Part shown: positions 14,736 to 20,622 of the stretch, one piece after another
Layout: each line of letters starts with the position of its first letter
Position numbering within the stretch: the first letter of the stretch is position 1
NCBI GenBank assembly: GCA_020026115.1
Contig: JAHHQY010000026.1
Span: forward strand, 1 to 20,622
Direction of reading: 5' to 3'
DNA: 20,622 bases
From: Actinobacillus sp.
GTDB lineage: Bacteria; Pseudomonadota; Gammaproteobacteria; Enterobacterales; Pasteurellaceae
Notes under the pieces: model-generated
The model's database searches: none
What the model was told of the DNA's origin: nothing
Seen by the model: the letters and a program-made list of their open reading frames with translations, nothing else
Program-made: the position numbers and the translations under genes

Positions 14736-15431
14736 TTACTTATCACGATCGTCAATATTTTTTAGCAAATAATTTCCATCAATATCCGTTAAACTACGAA
14801 AGCCGACGTTAGTAATATGGTAGGCAAAACGTGCATTTTTTTTATAAACAAAATTATCGTGGTGATGACCATGAAAAATATGTTTCACCCCCATTTTTTG
14901 CGCCAAATGATTAATGACGGCAAAGCCATAAGGGTGCGGTTTAGGCGCTTCATGAGTAATGAGAATATCGGCCTTTTGACCAAGTAAACTTTCCACATCC
15001 GAAGGGAAAATTGTTGAACGATGACGAAGCGGAATACCATGACGCCATAAACGTTCTTCAGGACAATATTGACAAAAATGAATCGGGTCGACATACAAAG
15101 GTTTATTCGGTGGCATCCAAATTTTGCCACGAAAAACACCGCCTAAACCTGCAATTTTAACGCCTTGAATTTCCTGAACTTTTTCATGTAAATTGCGTGC
15201 ATGCCATTCACTTCCCCAAAGAGCATCGTAAGCGGCAGCTGTTTTACTATCGTGATTACCATGGATAAACCATAAGTCGCAATGTTTTGCTAATTCTTCC
15301 AAGACAGACGGCGAGTTAATTTGTAAATCGCCTAAAATCACCACAGCAGGCGGATTTCCATTTTTATCGGGATGTAAAAAAGGAAGTAAATGGGAAAAAC
15401 TGCCGTGGGGATCGCCTGCAAATAAGATCAT
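14736..15431 (-). CDS. Calcineurin-like metallophosphoesterase
   Basis: The 231-residue protein has the metal-binding motifs of the calcineurin-like superfamily in order: GDPHG with Asp7 and His9, GDLQ with Asp35, GNHD at 58-61, THEAP, and HGHHHD near the C-terminus. These coordinate two metal ions that cleave phosphoester bonds. There is no signal peptide, so it is cytoplasmic. The substrate cannot be told from the sequence. It begins two bases after the nadR stop (TAAGCATG), with an AGGAG site inside the nadR end, so it is translationally coupled to nadR. That suggests, but does not show, a role in nicotinamide nucleotide metabolism. CQYC at about 118-121 is an extra cysteine pair that I do not regard as a core family motif. 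Confidence 0.88.
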   Translation of the reverse strand: MILFAGDPHGSFSHLLPFLHPDKNGNPPAVVILGDLQINSPSVLEELAKHCDLWFIHGNHDSKTAAAYDALWGSEWHARNLHEKVQEIQGVKIAGLGGVFRGKIWMPPNKPLYVDPIHFCQYCPEERLWRHGIPLRHRSTIFPSDVESLLGQKADILITHEAPKPHPYGFAVINHLAQKMGVKHIFHGHHHDNFVYKKNARFAYHITNVGFRSLTDIDGNYLLKNIDDRDK

Positions 15432-15433
15432 GC

Positions 15434-16693
15434 TTACTCCTGGAAAGTTAAATGTTCATCGATGGCTTCTTCATTAAGAATTTTTTCTACAATAGTTTTG
15501 ACTTGATTGTAACGTTCTAAATAGCTTGGCGATTCAATTTCAATATAAGGAATATTATATTTGTGCAGGAGTTTTTTCAGCAGTTGCTGAAAGCGTTCGC
15601 GCTGTTTGGGATTGCCTAAAGAACGTAAACCATCATTCACCCATTGCGTGTTATTGTTTAACAAAATCGTGATATCGAAAGGATATTCTTTAATCATCGA
15701 ATCAACAAAGGGGTGCGCTTTACCTTCGTATTGAATACAGAAAGCTTGCGTGGTAATAAAATCGGTATCCACAATCGCAATTTTATGGGCATGTCGCATT
15801 GCATAATCGATGTAATGTTGATGACCAAGTGCCATTTTAGGATAGTCGGAATATTGCATGGCTTGTTCATCGCCACCTAATTTTTCAAATACAAACTCAC
15901 GTCCATATTCCCAAGCGGAAGTGGTATTAAAAACGTTAGCTAATTTGCTGACTAAGACCGTTTTTCCGCTACTTTCTCCGCCTAAAATAGCGATGGTTTT
16001 AACAAAGAAAGGGCGAACTTCTTTTGGAATAAATTTCCAATATTGGAACGGATTATTACGAATTTTAGTAGCAGAAACGTTAAAGAAGCTTCGTTGAGGG
16101 TCAACTAATTCTACTTGCAAGTTAAGATATTTTTCATAAGGCGCTTTATCTTGTATTTCGCTACTAAATACAACAGAAGGCTTAATATGTTTTTTGGCAA
16201 AAAGTGCGCGCACACGTTCCGACCAACCTTCCCAACCATTTGGATAACTTGGTAAACCGTCTTCCACTAAATGATGAATAACAATTTGATTTTTTTGATA
16301 TTTAAAAATTTGTTGCATCCAACGCAAGCGATCTTGCACCGTTGGCATACTTTTCATTTTACTATTGCGGAAGAGTTCTAAATCTCGTTGAGTATCACTG
16401 CAAACGACCACATGAATTTCATCTACTTTACTAAAAGCTTCGTAAATCATATTAATGTGGCCTGTGTGAACAGGGTAGAATTTACCAAAAATAACGCCAA
16501 CTTTACGGGTAGGTTCATCACTAATTTGTAATGCTTGGTGTAAAGCTTGTAATTTTGCTGCACTTGGATTTTTAATTTTACCGCTCACTAATTGGTTGAA
16601 ATATGCGCGGGTTACATTGGCTTTAGTGCAAACTTCATTTACTTTTAAATTTAATTGTTTGCGTTTTTGCTGTAAGTAAGTAAAGTCCGTCAT
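15434..16693 (-). CDS. nadR: NadR: NMN adenylyltransferase / nicotinamide riboside kinase
   Basis: NadR makes NAD from nicotinamide riboside in two steps, phosphorylation and adenylylation, the salvage route by which Haemophilus-type bacteria use external NAD (V-factor). Three parts are visible. A helix-turn-helix-like N-terminus lies at about 1-55 (VNEVCTKANVTRAYFNQLVSG). The nucleotidyltransferase has GKFYPVHTGH (HxGH) and FFNVSATKIR. The kinase has the P-loop GGESSGKT and a VDTDF Walker-B-like strand. I start at 16693 (MTDFTYLQQKRKQL), giving 419 residues, close to the H. influenzae protein; an in-frame ATG at 16732 adds 13 residues and begins inside the upstream terminator. AAGG lies just upstream. 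Whether the N-terminal domain still binds DNA is not clear. Confidence 0.94.
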   Translation of the reverse strand: MTDFTYLQQKRKQLNLKVNEVCTKANVTRAYFNQLVSGKIKNPSAAKLQALHQALQISDEPTRKVGVIFGKFYPVHTGHINMIYEAFSKVDEIHVVVCSDTQRDLELFRNSKMKSMPTVQDRLRWMQQIFKYQKNQIVIHHLVEDGLPSYPNGWEGWSERVRALFAKKHIKPSVVFSSEIQDKAPYEKYLNLQVELVDPQRSFFNVSATKIRNNPFQYWKFIPKEVRPFFVKTIAILGGESSGKTVLVSKLANVFNTTSAWEYGREFVFEKLGGDEQAMQYSDYPKMALGHQHYIDYAMRHAHKIAIVDTDFITTQAFCIQYEGKAHPFVDSMIKEYPFDITILLNNNTQWVNDGLRSLGNPKQRERFQQLLKKLLHKYNIPYIEIESPSYLERYNQVKTIVEKILNEEAIDEHLTFQE

Positions 16694-16716
16694 CGGCCTT
16701 TTTCCTTTTTTTAATG

Positions 16717-16748
16717 AAAAAAAACACGGCAAAAAAGTTTGCGCGTGT
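16717..16748 (-). terminator. ubiK terminator, close to nadR
   Basis: In minus-strand RNA, ACACG and GCAAA pair with TTTGC and CGTGT as two stacked 5-bp stems with one bulged base, followed by a run of eight U. On the plus strand the arms are 16724-16733 and 16738-16748. It begins eight bases past the ubiK stop and its U-run ends 24 bases before the nadR ATG, so nadR expression from upstream must pass it. Confidence 0.75.
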
Positions 16749-16755
16749 ATGAAAA

Positions 16756-16998
16756 TTATTTAGCTTGTTTTAAGGCGTTAATTTCTTTTTTTAATAGCTC
16801 AATTTCCGCCTGCTGTGCTTTTAACATATCTTGTTGCAGATTAAAAACATCTTGCGTAATAAAACCTAATTGAACCAATTTATGCTTAAGTGCTTGTTGA
16901 CAGTGATCTTCCGCTTGCTGATTGAAGGTTTTCACTTTTTCAGGTAAGCAATCTTGAAGTTGTAGGAATAAATTTTCAACTTTTTCTGGTGTAATCAT
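16756..16998 (-). CDS. ubiK: UbiK (YqiC), ubiquinone biosynthesis accessory factor
   Basis: The 80-residue protein has an N-terminal amphipathic region, MITPEKVENLFLQLQDCLPE, and a long C-terminal helix with heptad leucines (LQQDMLKAQQAEIELLKKEI) that should form a trimeric coiled coil. This is the membrane-fusogenic/BMFP fold of YqiC. The family helps the Ubi complex make ubiquinone, through UbiJ, under aerobic conditions. It is shorter than E. coli UbiK (96), lacking the Pro-rich tail. GAGGT seven bases upstream sets the start. It is divergent from ribB, as yqiC is in E. coli, which supports the call. A weak TATAAA (17017-17022, minus) may be its -10. Confidence 0.85.
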   Translation of the reverse strand: MITPEKVENLFLQLQDCLPEKVKTFNQQAEDHCQQALKHKLVQLGFITQDVFNLQQDMLKAQQAEIELLKKEINALKQAK

Positions 16999-17124
16999 CG
17001 TTTACCTCGCAAATTATTTATAGCCTGGGTATTGTATGCAATCTTACGAGTAAATAAAAATTTTTTTTATTTAAAAAAAATGTGAAATAAAGCTCTAATC
17101 ACATAAATTTCTTGTGGGTAACTA

Positions 17125-17153
17125 GTTTTATTCGAAAAAAATTACGTTATACT
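17125..17153 (+). promoter_or_regulatory. Promoter of the riboswitch-ribB transcript
   Basis: TATACT (17148-17153) has a weak GTTTTA (17125-17130) 17 bp upstream. Transcription would begin at about 17160, right at the first base-paired helix of the FMN aptamer. Confidence 0.55.
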
Positions 17154-17159
17154 ATGCCA

Positions 17160-17296
17160 CGTTCTCAGGGCAGGGTGAAAGTCCCTACCGGTGGTAAGCG
17201 TTAAGTAAGCCCACGAGCGTTTATTTTTTTAAATAAAGTCAGCAGATTTGGTGCAATTCCAAAGCCGACAGTGAAAGTCTGGATGAAAGAGAATGG
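17160..17296 (+). ncRNA. FMN riboswitch (RFN element)
   Basis: The aptamer is recognisable by its conserved blocks: CAGGGCAGGGTGAAAGTCCC (17166-17185), then TACCGGTGGTAAG, AAGCCCACGAGCG, the GTCAGCAGATTTGGTG segment (17238-17253), and CCGACAGTGAAAGTCTGGAT (17265-17284) followed by GAAAGAGAA. GTTCTC (17161-17166) closes with GAGAAT (17289-17294) as helix P1. The P3-P4 connecting stem (ACGAGCGTTTATTTTTTTAAA) is short and AT-rich. FMN binding is expected to lower expression of ribB, the first enzyme on the ribulose-5-phosphate branch of riboflavin synthesis. The 401-bp space between ubiK and ribB is thus fully explained by two promoters, this aptamer, its terminator and an A/T-rich leader. Confidence 0.96.
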
Positions 17297-17320
17297 AGCG
17301 TGCAAAAGCACGCTTTTGTT
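17297..17320 (+). terminator. Riboswitch expression-platform terminator
   Basis: AGCGTGC (17297-17303) pairs with GCACGCT (17308-17314) around AAAA and runs into TTTGTT. It follows P1 directly, so FMN-bound RNA is expected to end here, 80 bases before the ribB start. Pairing of TGTTGTA (17317-17323) with TACAACA (17365-17371) is another possible element. Confidence 0.75.
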
Positions 17321-17399
17321 GTATGCTTTACGCAACCCTTTTTCCATCAAAGCCCTGATTCAAGTACAACATTTTAATTTTTAAATAAAGGATTTTACT

Positions 17400-18044
17400 A
17401 TGAATCAGTCACTTTTAACCCCTTTTGGTACAGCAGAAGAACGCGTTGAAAAAGCAATAAACGCCTTTAAACAAGGAAATGGCGTATTAGTGCTAGACGA
17501 CGAAGATCGCGAAAACGAAGGGGATTTAATTTTCCCAGCAGAAACCATCACGCCAGCACAAATGGCTCAACTAATTCGTTATGGCAGTGGAATTGTTTGC
17601 GTTTGTTTACCAGAAGAACGCTGTGATTTATTAGCCTTACCGCCAATGGTAGAAAACAATACAAGCGTTAATGAAACGGCATTTACCGTCACCATTGAAG
17701 CGGCACAAGGCGTGAGTACCGGTGTCAGCGCTGCGGATCGCGTAACAACGATTAGAGCAGCCATTGCGGATAATGCAAAACCTGCTGATTTAAGCCGACC
17801 AGGACATGTTTTCCCATTGCGTGCTAAACAAGGTGGCGTATTAGTGCGTCGCGGACACACTGAAGCTTCAGTGGATTTAACGCGTATGGCAGGTTTAAAA
17901 CCAGCGGGTGTTATTTGTGAAATTACAAACGATGATGGCACAATGGCTCGTGCGCCAGAAATCGTGGCATTTGCACAAAAATTTGATTATCCCGTTGTGA
18001 CCATTGAAGATTTAGTCGCTTATCGCAAAACTCATAATCTTTAA
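17400..18044 (+). CDS. ribB: 3,4-dihydroxy-2-butanone-4-phosphate synthase
   Basis: RibB converts ribulose-5-phosphate to 3,4-dihydroxy-2-butanone-4-phosphate and formate, a precursor of riboflavin. The 214-residue protein (E. coli 217) is the stand-alone form without a GTP cyclohydrolase II domain. It carries the acidic active-site loop LDDEDRENEGDL near residues 32-43, VSTGVSAADR near 105, and the C-terminal catalytic block RRGHTEASVDL with GVICEITNDDGTMAR. AAAGGA (17387-17392) is the ribosome binding site. The FMN riboswitch upstream controls it. It ends in an unusually compact terminator made of two motif copies, so it is a single-gene unit, divergent from ubiK. Confidence 0.97.
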   Translation: MNQSLLTPFGTAEERVEKAINAFKQGNGVLVLDDEDRENEGDLIFPAETITPAQMAQLIRYGSGIVCVCLPEERCDLLALPPMVENNTSVNETAFTVTIEAAQGVSTGVSAADRVTTIRAAIADNAKPADLSRPGHVFPLRAKQGGVLVRRGHTEASVDLTRMAGLKPAGVICEITNDDGTMARAPEIVAFAQKFDYPVVTIEDLVAYRKTHNL

Positions 18045-18055
18045 TAAAATAAAAT

Positions 18056-18079
18056 CTCGCGCCGAATTTTCGGCGCGAG
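18056..18079 (+). terminator. ribB terminator: two motif copies (12 and 13) nearly back to back
   Basis: CTCGCGCCGAA (18056-18066) and TTCGGCGCGAG (18069-18079) are a perfect 11-bp inverted repeat with only TT between, followed by TGAGTTTTATC. In RNA the innermost pairs would open to give a loop of four or more. The two copies share their A/T tails, so this is the tightest motif pair in the window. Confidence 0.75.
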
Positions 18080-18128
18080 TGAGTTTTATCTTTCCTTTTT
18101 TCCCTTCTAATCTTATCTCAGGATAACA

Positions 18129-18800
18129 ATGCAACCTTCACCACCTAAAACACTGACAGAACTTTTACAACGCGCCAATCATATTGCGGGTTTAACCTTG
18201 GCAGAATTAGCGCAAGAATTAGGCAAAAAAGTTCCGCCGGATTTAAAACGTCATAAAGGCTGGGTGGGGAATTTAATTGAAGTTGCCCTTGGCGCAAGTG
18301 CAGGAAGTAAAGCCGAACAAGATTTTCAAGCCCTTGGCGTAGAACTTAAAACCATTCCGATTAATCGTTTAGGCAAGCCTTTAGAAACAACTTTTGTTAG
18401 CCTCGCACCTTTAACTCAAACCTTTGGCGTTATTTGGGAAACAAGCCATGTTTGCTATAAATTAACGCAAGTTTTATGGATTCCCGTAGAAGGCGAACGA
18501 CAAATTCCTTTAGCCGAAAGACGCATTGGTTGTCCAATTTTATGGCGTCCTAATGCCAGTCAAACTCAAAGATTACGTCAAGATTGGGAAGAATTAATGG
18601 AATACATTGTTTTTGGCCGATTAGATGAAATTCACGCGGGTATAGGTGAAGTTTTACAATTACGTCCCAAAGGCGCTAATAGCCGTTCTTTAACGAAAGG
18701 CATTGGCCGAAATGGGGAAATCATTGAAACCTTACCGCTCGGTTTTTATTTACGTAAAAATTTTACGCAAGAAATATTGACGGATTTTTTAGCAAATTAA
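18129..18800 (+). CDS. mutH: DNA mismatch repair endonuclease MutH
   Basis: MutH nicks the unmethylated strand at hemimethylated GATC sites when MutS and MutL report a mismatch, giving strand-directed repair. The 223-residue protein (E. coli 229) has the Sau3AI/MutH-type active site: Glu51 in GNLIE and the D-x6-E-x-K motif Asp65, Glu72, Lys74 in EQDFQALGVELKT. The C-terminal DNA-recognition region reads LQLRPKGANSRS and the protein ends FYLRKNFTQEIL. It implies that the host has Dam methylase and a MutSL system. An AGGAT site lies seven bases before the ATG. It follows the ribB terminator by 49 bp and probably has its own promoter in that gap, though I see no strong one. Confidence 0.96.
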   Translation: MQPSPPKTLTELLQRANHIAGLTLAELAQELGKKVPPDLKRHKGWVGNLIEVALGASAGSKAEQDFQALGVELKTIPINRLGKPLETTFVSLAPLTQTFGVIWETSHVCYKLTQVLWIPVEGERQIPLAERRIGCPILWRPNASQTQRLRQDWEELMEYIVFGRLDEIHAGIGEVLQLRPKGANSRSLTKGIGRNGEIIETLPLGFYLRKNFTQEILTDFLAN

Positions 18801-18857
18801 GCTAAAAAAAAGCAAAGTAAGCGATAAAAAATCGCCAATAGCAAGATAAAAGTAAGG

Positions 18858-18863
18858 TATAAT
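18858..18863 (+). promoter_or_regulatory. -10 box of a pyrR promoter candidate
   Basis: A perfect TATAAT (18858-18863) lies 35 bp upstream of the pyrR ATG. The -35 at the expected distance (CCAATA, 18835-18840) is poor. Confidence 0.4.
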
Positions 18864-18898
18864 GCGAAAATTTATACGATTAAAAAAGGTAAAAAGCT

Positions 18899-19441
18899 AT
18901 GACGGAAAAAATCATTATTGATGAAACGAAATTTATGCGCACCATTTCACGCATTTCACATGAAATTATTGAAAAACATCCTTCACTGGATGATATTGTG
19001 ATTGTTGGTATTAAACGCCGTGGTGCCGATATTGCTCATTTACTTAAAGAACGCATTCAAGAATTAGCTGATATTAGCGTACCTGCTTTTGATTTAGACA
19101 TCACTTTATATCGTGATGATATTAATTTGTCAGAAAATGAAAATTTATATCCAACCTATGCGGGCGCAACCAGTTTTATCAATATCGAACAAAAAAATGT
19201 TATTTTAGTCGACGACGTTCTTTTTACAGGACGTACAATTCGCGCCGCTTTGGATGCATTAATTGATTTTGGACGAGCTAAGCGCATTGAATTAGTGATT
19301 TTAGTTGATCGTGGTCATCGTGAATTACCGATTCGCGCCGATTATATTGGTAAAAATGTACCAACAAGCCTTGATGAAGAAGTTCAAGTGCGCACCAAAC
19401 ACTTTGATGAACGCTATGAAGTTGCAATTTTAAGCGAATAA
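18899..19441 (+). CDS. pyrR: PyrR: uracil phosphoribosyltransferase / pyrimidine regulator homologue
   Basis: The 180-residue protein (typical PyrR 178-181) shows the type I phosphoribosyltransferase fold. It has IVGIKRRGADIA near residues 36-47, the YRDD segment LYRDDINLSE, the PRPP loop VILVDDVLFTGRTIRAAL near 100-117, and the family's VDRGHRELPIRADYIGKNVPT block. In Bacillus, PyrR binds pyr mRNA anti-antiterminators and also converts uracil and PRPP to UMP. Whether it regulates in this lineage is unknown. I see no PyrR-binding-loop attenuator in this window and no pyr biosynthetic genes beside it. The surA start lies 69 bp downstream in the same direction, with no terminator between, so the two may be co-transcribed. 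Confidence 0.94.
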   Translation: MTEKIIIDETKFMRTISRISHEIIEKHPSLDDIVIVGIKRRGADIAHLLKERIQELADISVPAFDLDITLYRDDINLSENENLYPTYAGATSFINIEQKNVILVDDVLFTGRTIRAALDALIDFGRAKRIELVILVDRGHRELPIRADYIGKNVPTSLDEEVQVRTKHFDERYEVAILSE

Positions 19442-19509
19442 ATAGAGAAAATTGAACCTTTTGCGAAACGCGTTTACTAAAAGATGTAATAAATTTTTAG
19501 GAAAAGAAT

Positions 19510-20517
19510 ATGAAAAAAATGACTTTTAAATGGTTGCTTGCCAGCGCCCTAGGTTTTTCTGTGCTTACTGCGAATGCTGCAATTGCAGATCGCGTTGTGG
19601 CAAGTGTTAATGGCGCACCAATTTTGCAAAGCCAAGTTGATGCCTTATTAAAGAATCGTCAAGATAATGCTGAAACACGCAAAAGTGCTTTAAATCAATT
19701 AATTGATGCCGCGTTAATTCGCACAACGTTACAACAAGCTAAAATTGAAGTGCCAAAAGCACAGTTTATGCAAATTTTAAAACAAGAAGTTGAGCGTCAA
19801 ATGCGTTTTATTGCCAGCCAAAATCATCTTACTTATGGACAATTTATCTTAGCTTTAAATAACGAAGGGATTGATTTAGATCGCTATCGCCAACAAATTG
19901 CGGCGAATATTGCCCCGCAACTTAAAGAAGAAATGCAAATGGCCATGTTGCGTGACCAAGTATTAGCACAAGAAGTAAATGATATTCGTCAAAAATTAAA
20001 TCGCGCTGAAATTAAAAAATTAGCAGATGAATTACAAAATAAAATGACTAAAAAAGGCGAACAAAAACCAATTTCAGCAAAAGAATATCAAGTGCGCCAT
20101 ATTTTATTACGTTTAAATCCTTTATTAGATGACGCGCAAGCAAAAACACAATTAAGCCAAATTCGCGCCGATATTTTGGCGGACAAAATCAGCTTCGGTA
20201 AAGCAGCTTTAGATTATTCTAAAGATTATTTGTCAGGAGCAAATGGTGGGGACTTAGGTTACCAATTACCAGAAATTTATGCGCCAGCTTTTGCTAAAGC
20301 CATTGTTAATACGCCACAAGGGCAAATTTCTCAACCTTTTAAAAGCACATTTGGTTGGCATATTTTGCAAGTAACCGATACAAAAGAGAAAAATATTACA
20401 GAAGATGTTTATCTGCAACGTGCTTATGAAATGATTATGCATGAAAAATTAGAAAAACTAGGTGAAAATTGGTTACAACTCTTACGTAAAAATGCCGACA
20501 TTCAACTAGAAGGCTAA
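19510..20517 (+). CDS. surA: SurA-type periplasmic chaperone / peptidyl-prolyl isomerase with one parvulin domain
   Basis: The protein begins with a clear signal peptide (MKKMTFKWLLASALGFSVLTANA, cut before AIADRV), so it works in the periplasm, where SurA guides outer-membrane proteins. The SurA N-terminal region follows, DRVVASVNGAPILQSQVD with helices to about 180. A single rotamase domain lies at about 193-290 (YQVRHILLRL, GGDLGYQLPE, PFKSTFGWHILQV), then a C-terminal helix. At 335 residues it lacks one of the two parvulin domains of E. coli SurA (428); Haemophilus-type SurA proteins are also short, so this looks like family variation and not damage. Its neighbour pyrR also fits a Haemophilus-like order. 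A motif copy sits 12 bp past the stop. Confidence 0.9.
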   Translation: MKKMTFKWLLASALGFSVLTANAAIADRVVASVNGAPILQSQVDALLKNRQDNAETRKSALNQLIDAALIRTTLQQAKIEVPKAQFMQILKQEVERQMRFIASQNHLTYGQFILALNNEGIDLDRYRQQIAANIAPQLKEEMQMAMLRDQVLAQEVNDIRQKLNRAEIKKLADELQNKMTKKGEQKPISAKEYQVRHILLRLNPLLDDAQAKTQLSQIRADILADKISFGKAALDYSKDYLSGANGGDLGYQLPEIYAPAFAKAIVNTPQGQISQPFKSTFGWHILQVTDTKEKNITEDVYLQRAYEMIMHEKLEKLGENWLQLLRKNADIQLEG

Positions 20518-20527
20518 AAATTAAAAG

Positions 20528-20547
20528 GAACTCGCGCCGAAAAAAGG
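20528..20547 (+). repeat. Uptake-signal-like motif, copy 14 (after surA)
   Basis: GGAACTCGCGCCGAAAAAAG matches the consensus over its full core. It has no complete inverted partner; only GTTCGG at 20557-20562 resembles the other arm. It is thus a poor terminator for surA. Confidence 0.75.
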
Positions 20548-20562
20548 TAAAAAATGTTCGGA

Positions 20563-20590
20563 TTGACTTTTAAATAAACGGCGATAGGTT
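20563..20590 (+). promoter_or_regulatory. Possible promoter for a gene beyond the right edge
   Basis: TTGACT (20563-20568) is close to the -35 consensus and TAGGTT (20585-20590) follows after 16 bp. An ATG at 20616 has no ribosome binding site, so the start of the next gene probably lies outside the window. Confidence 0.35.
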
Positions 20591-20622
20591 GTTTTTTAAT
20601 AAAACGCAAAAAAAATGAAAAA

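Noticed and set aside
16694..16732. Upstream nadR start at 16732 (MPCFFSLKKGKRP)
   Set aside because: It lies in the U-run and stem of the ubiK terminator, and the added residues do not resemble NadR.
18821..18835. GCGAT-AAAAA-ATCGC after mutH as a terminator
   Set aside because: The stem is five base pairs and no T-run follows, so it is too weak to call.
1..20622. CRISPR arrays, tRNA or rRNA genes, insertion sequences, prophage or defence islands
   Set aside because: I looked for regular repeats with spacers, cloverleaf sequences, transposase or integrase motifs and unusual gene clusters and saw none; the repeated motif is scattered, in both orientations and not regularly spaced.

Overview
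The window is a stretch of housekeeping chromosome from an AT-rich gammaproteobacterium, almost certainly a member of the Pasteurellaceae. The evidence is the protein set: a Haemophilus-sized NadR, a SurA with one parvulin domain next to PyrR, ParC with Ser84/Glu88 numbering, and UbiK divergent from an FMN-riboswitch-controlled ribB. I see no tRNA, rRNA, insertion sequence, prophage, CRISPR array or toxin-antitoxin pair. I cannot name the genus.

Layout. Positions 1-77 hold the tail of an unidentified plus-strand ORF. It is followed by minus-strand yheS (ABC-F translation factor) and a small YgjV-like membrane protein, then plus-strand rraB (RNase E inhibitor) and a YidE-type AAE transporter. 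The minus-strand parE-parC pair (topoisomerase IV) comes next, then plus-strand nagB-nagA (amino-sugar catabolism) and dnaK, dnaJ (Hsp70 chaperone system, with heat-shock promoter candidates). A minus-strand block has ubiK (ubiquinone assembly), nadR (NAD salvage) and a calcineurin-like phosphoesterase coupled to nadR. The window ends with plus-strand FMN riboswitch-ribB, mutH, pyrR and surA. Most genes form one- or two-gene transcription units, each closed by a visible intrinsic terminator.

The most interesting signal is not a gene. A short motif, consensus AACTCGCGCCGAAAAATGG, occurs about 14 times on both strands (about one per 1.5 kb). Ten copies carry the exact 11-mer CTCGCGCCGAA. Most are intergenic. 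Several form head-to-head inverted pairs that act as terminators, and two lie in frame inside yheS. Known Pasteurellaceae DNA uptake signal sequences behave in just this way, but the two classical dialects (AAGTGCGGT and ACAAGCGGT) are essentially missing here. The new motif fits the same spacing template, with GCG, three bases, then an A-tract. I infer that it may be an undescribed third uptake-sequence dialect.

Secondary points are an apparently frameshifted DnaJ C-terminus, tandem sigma-32-like promoters with leader hairpins before dnaK, a terminator-like hairpin just before nadR, and a repeated palindromic box upstream of the YidE-type transporter.
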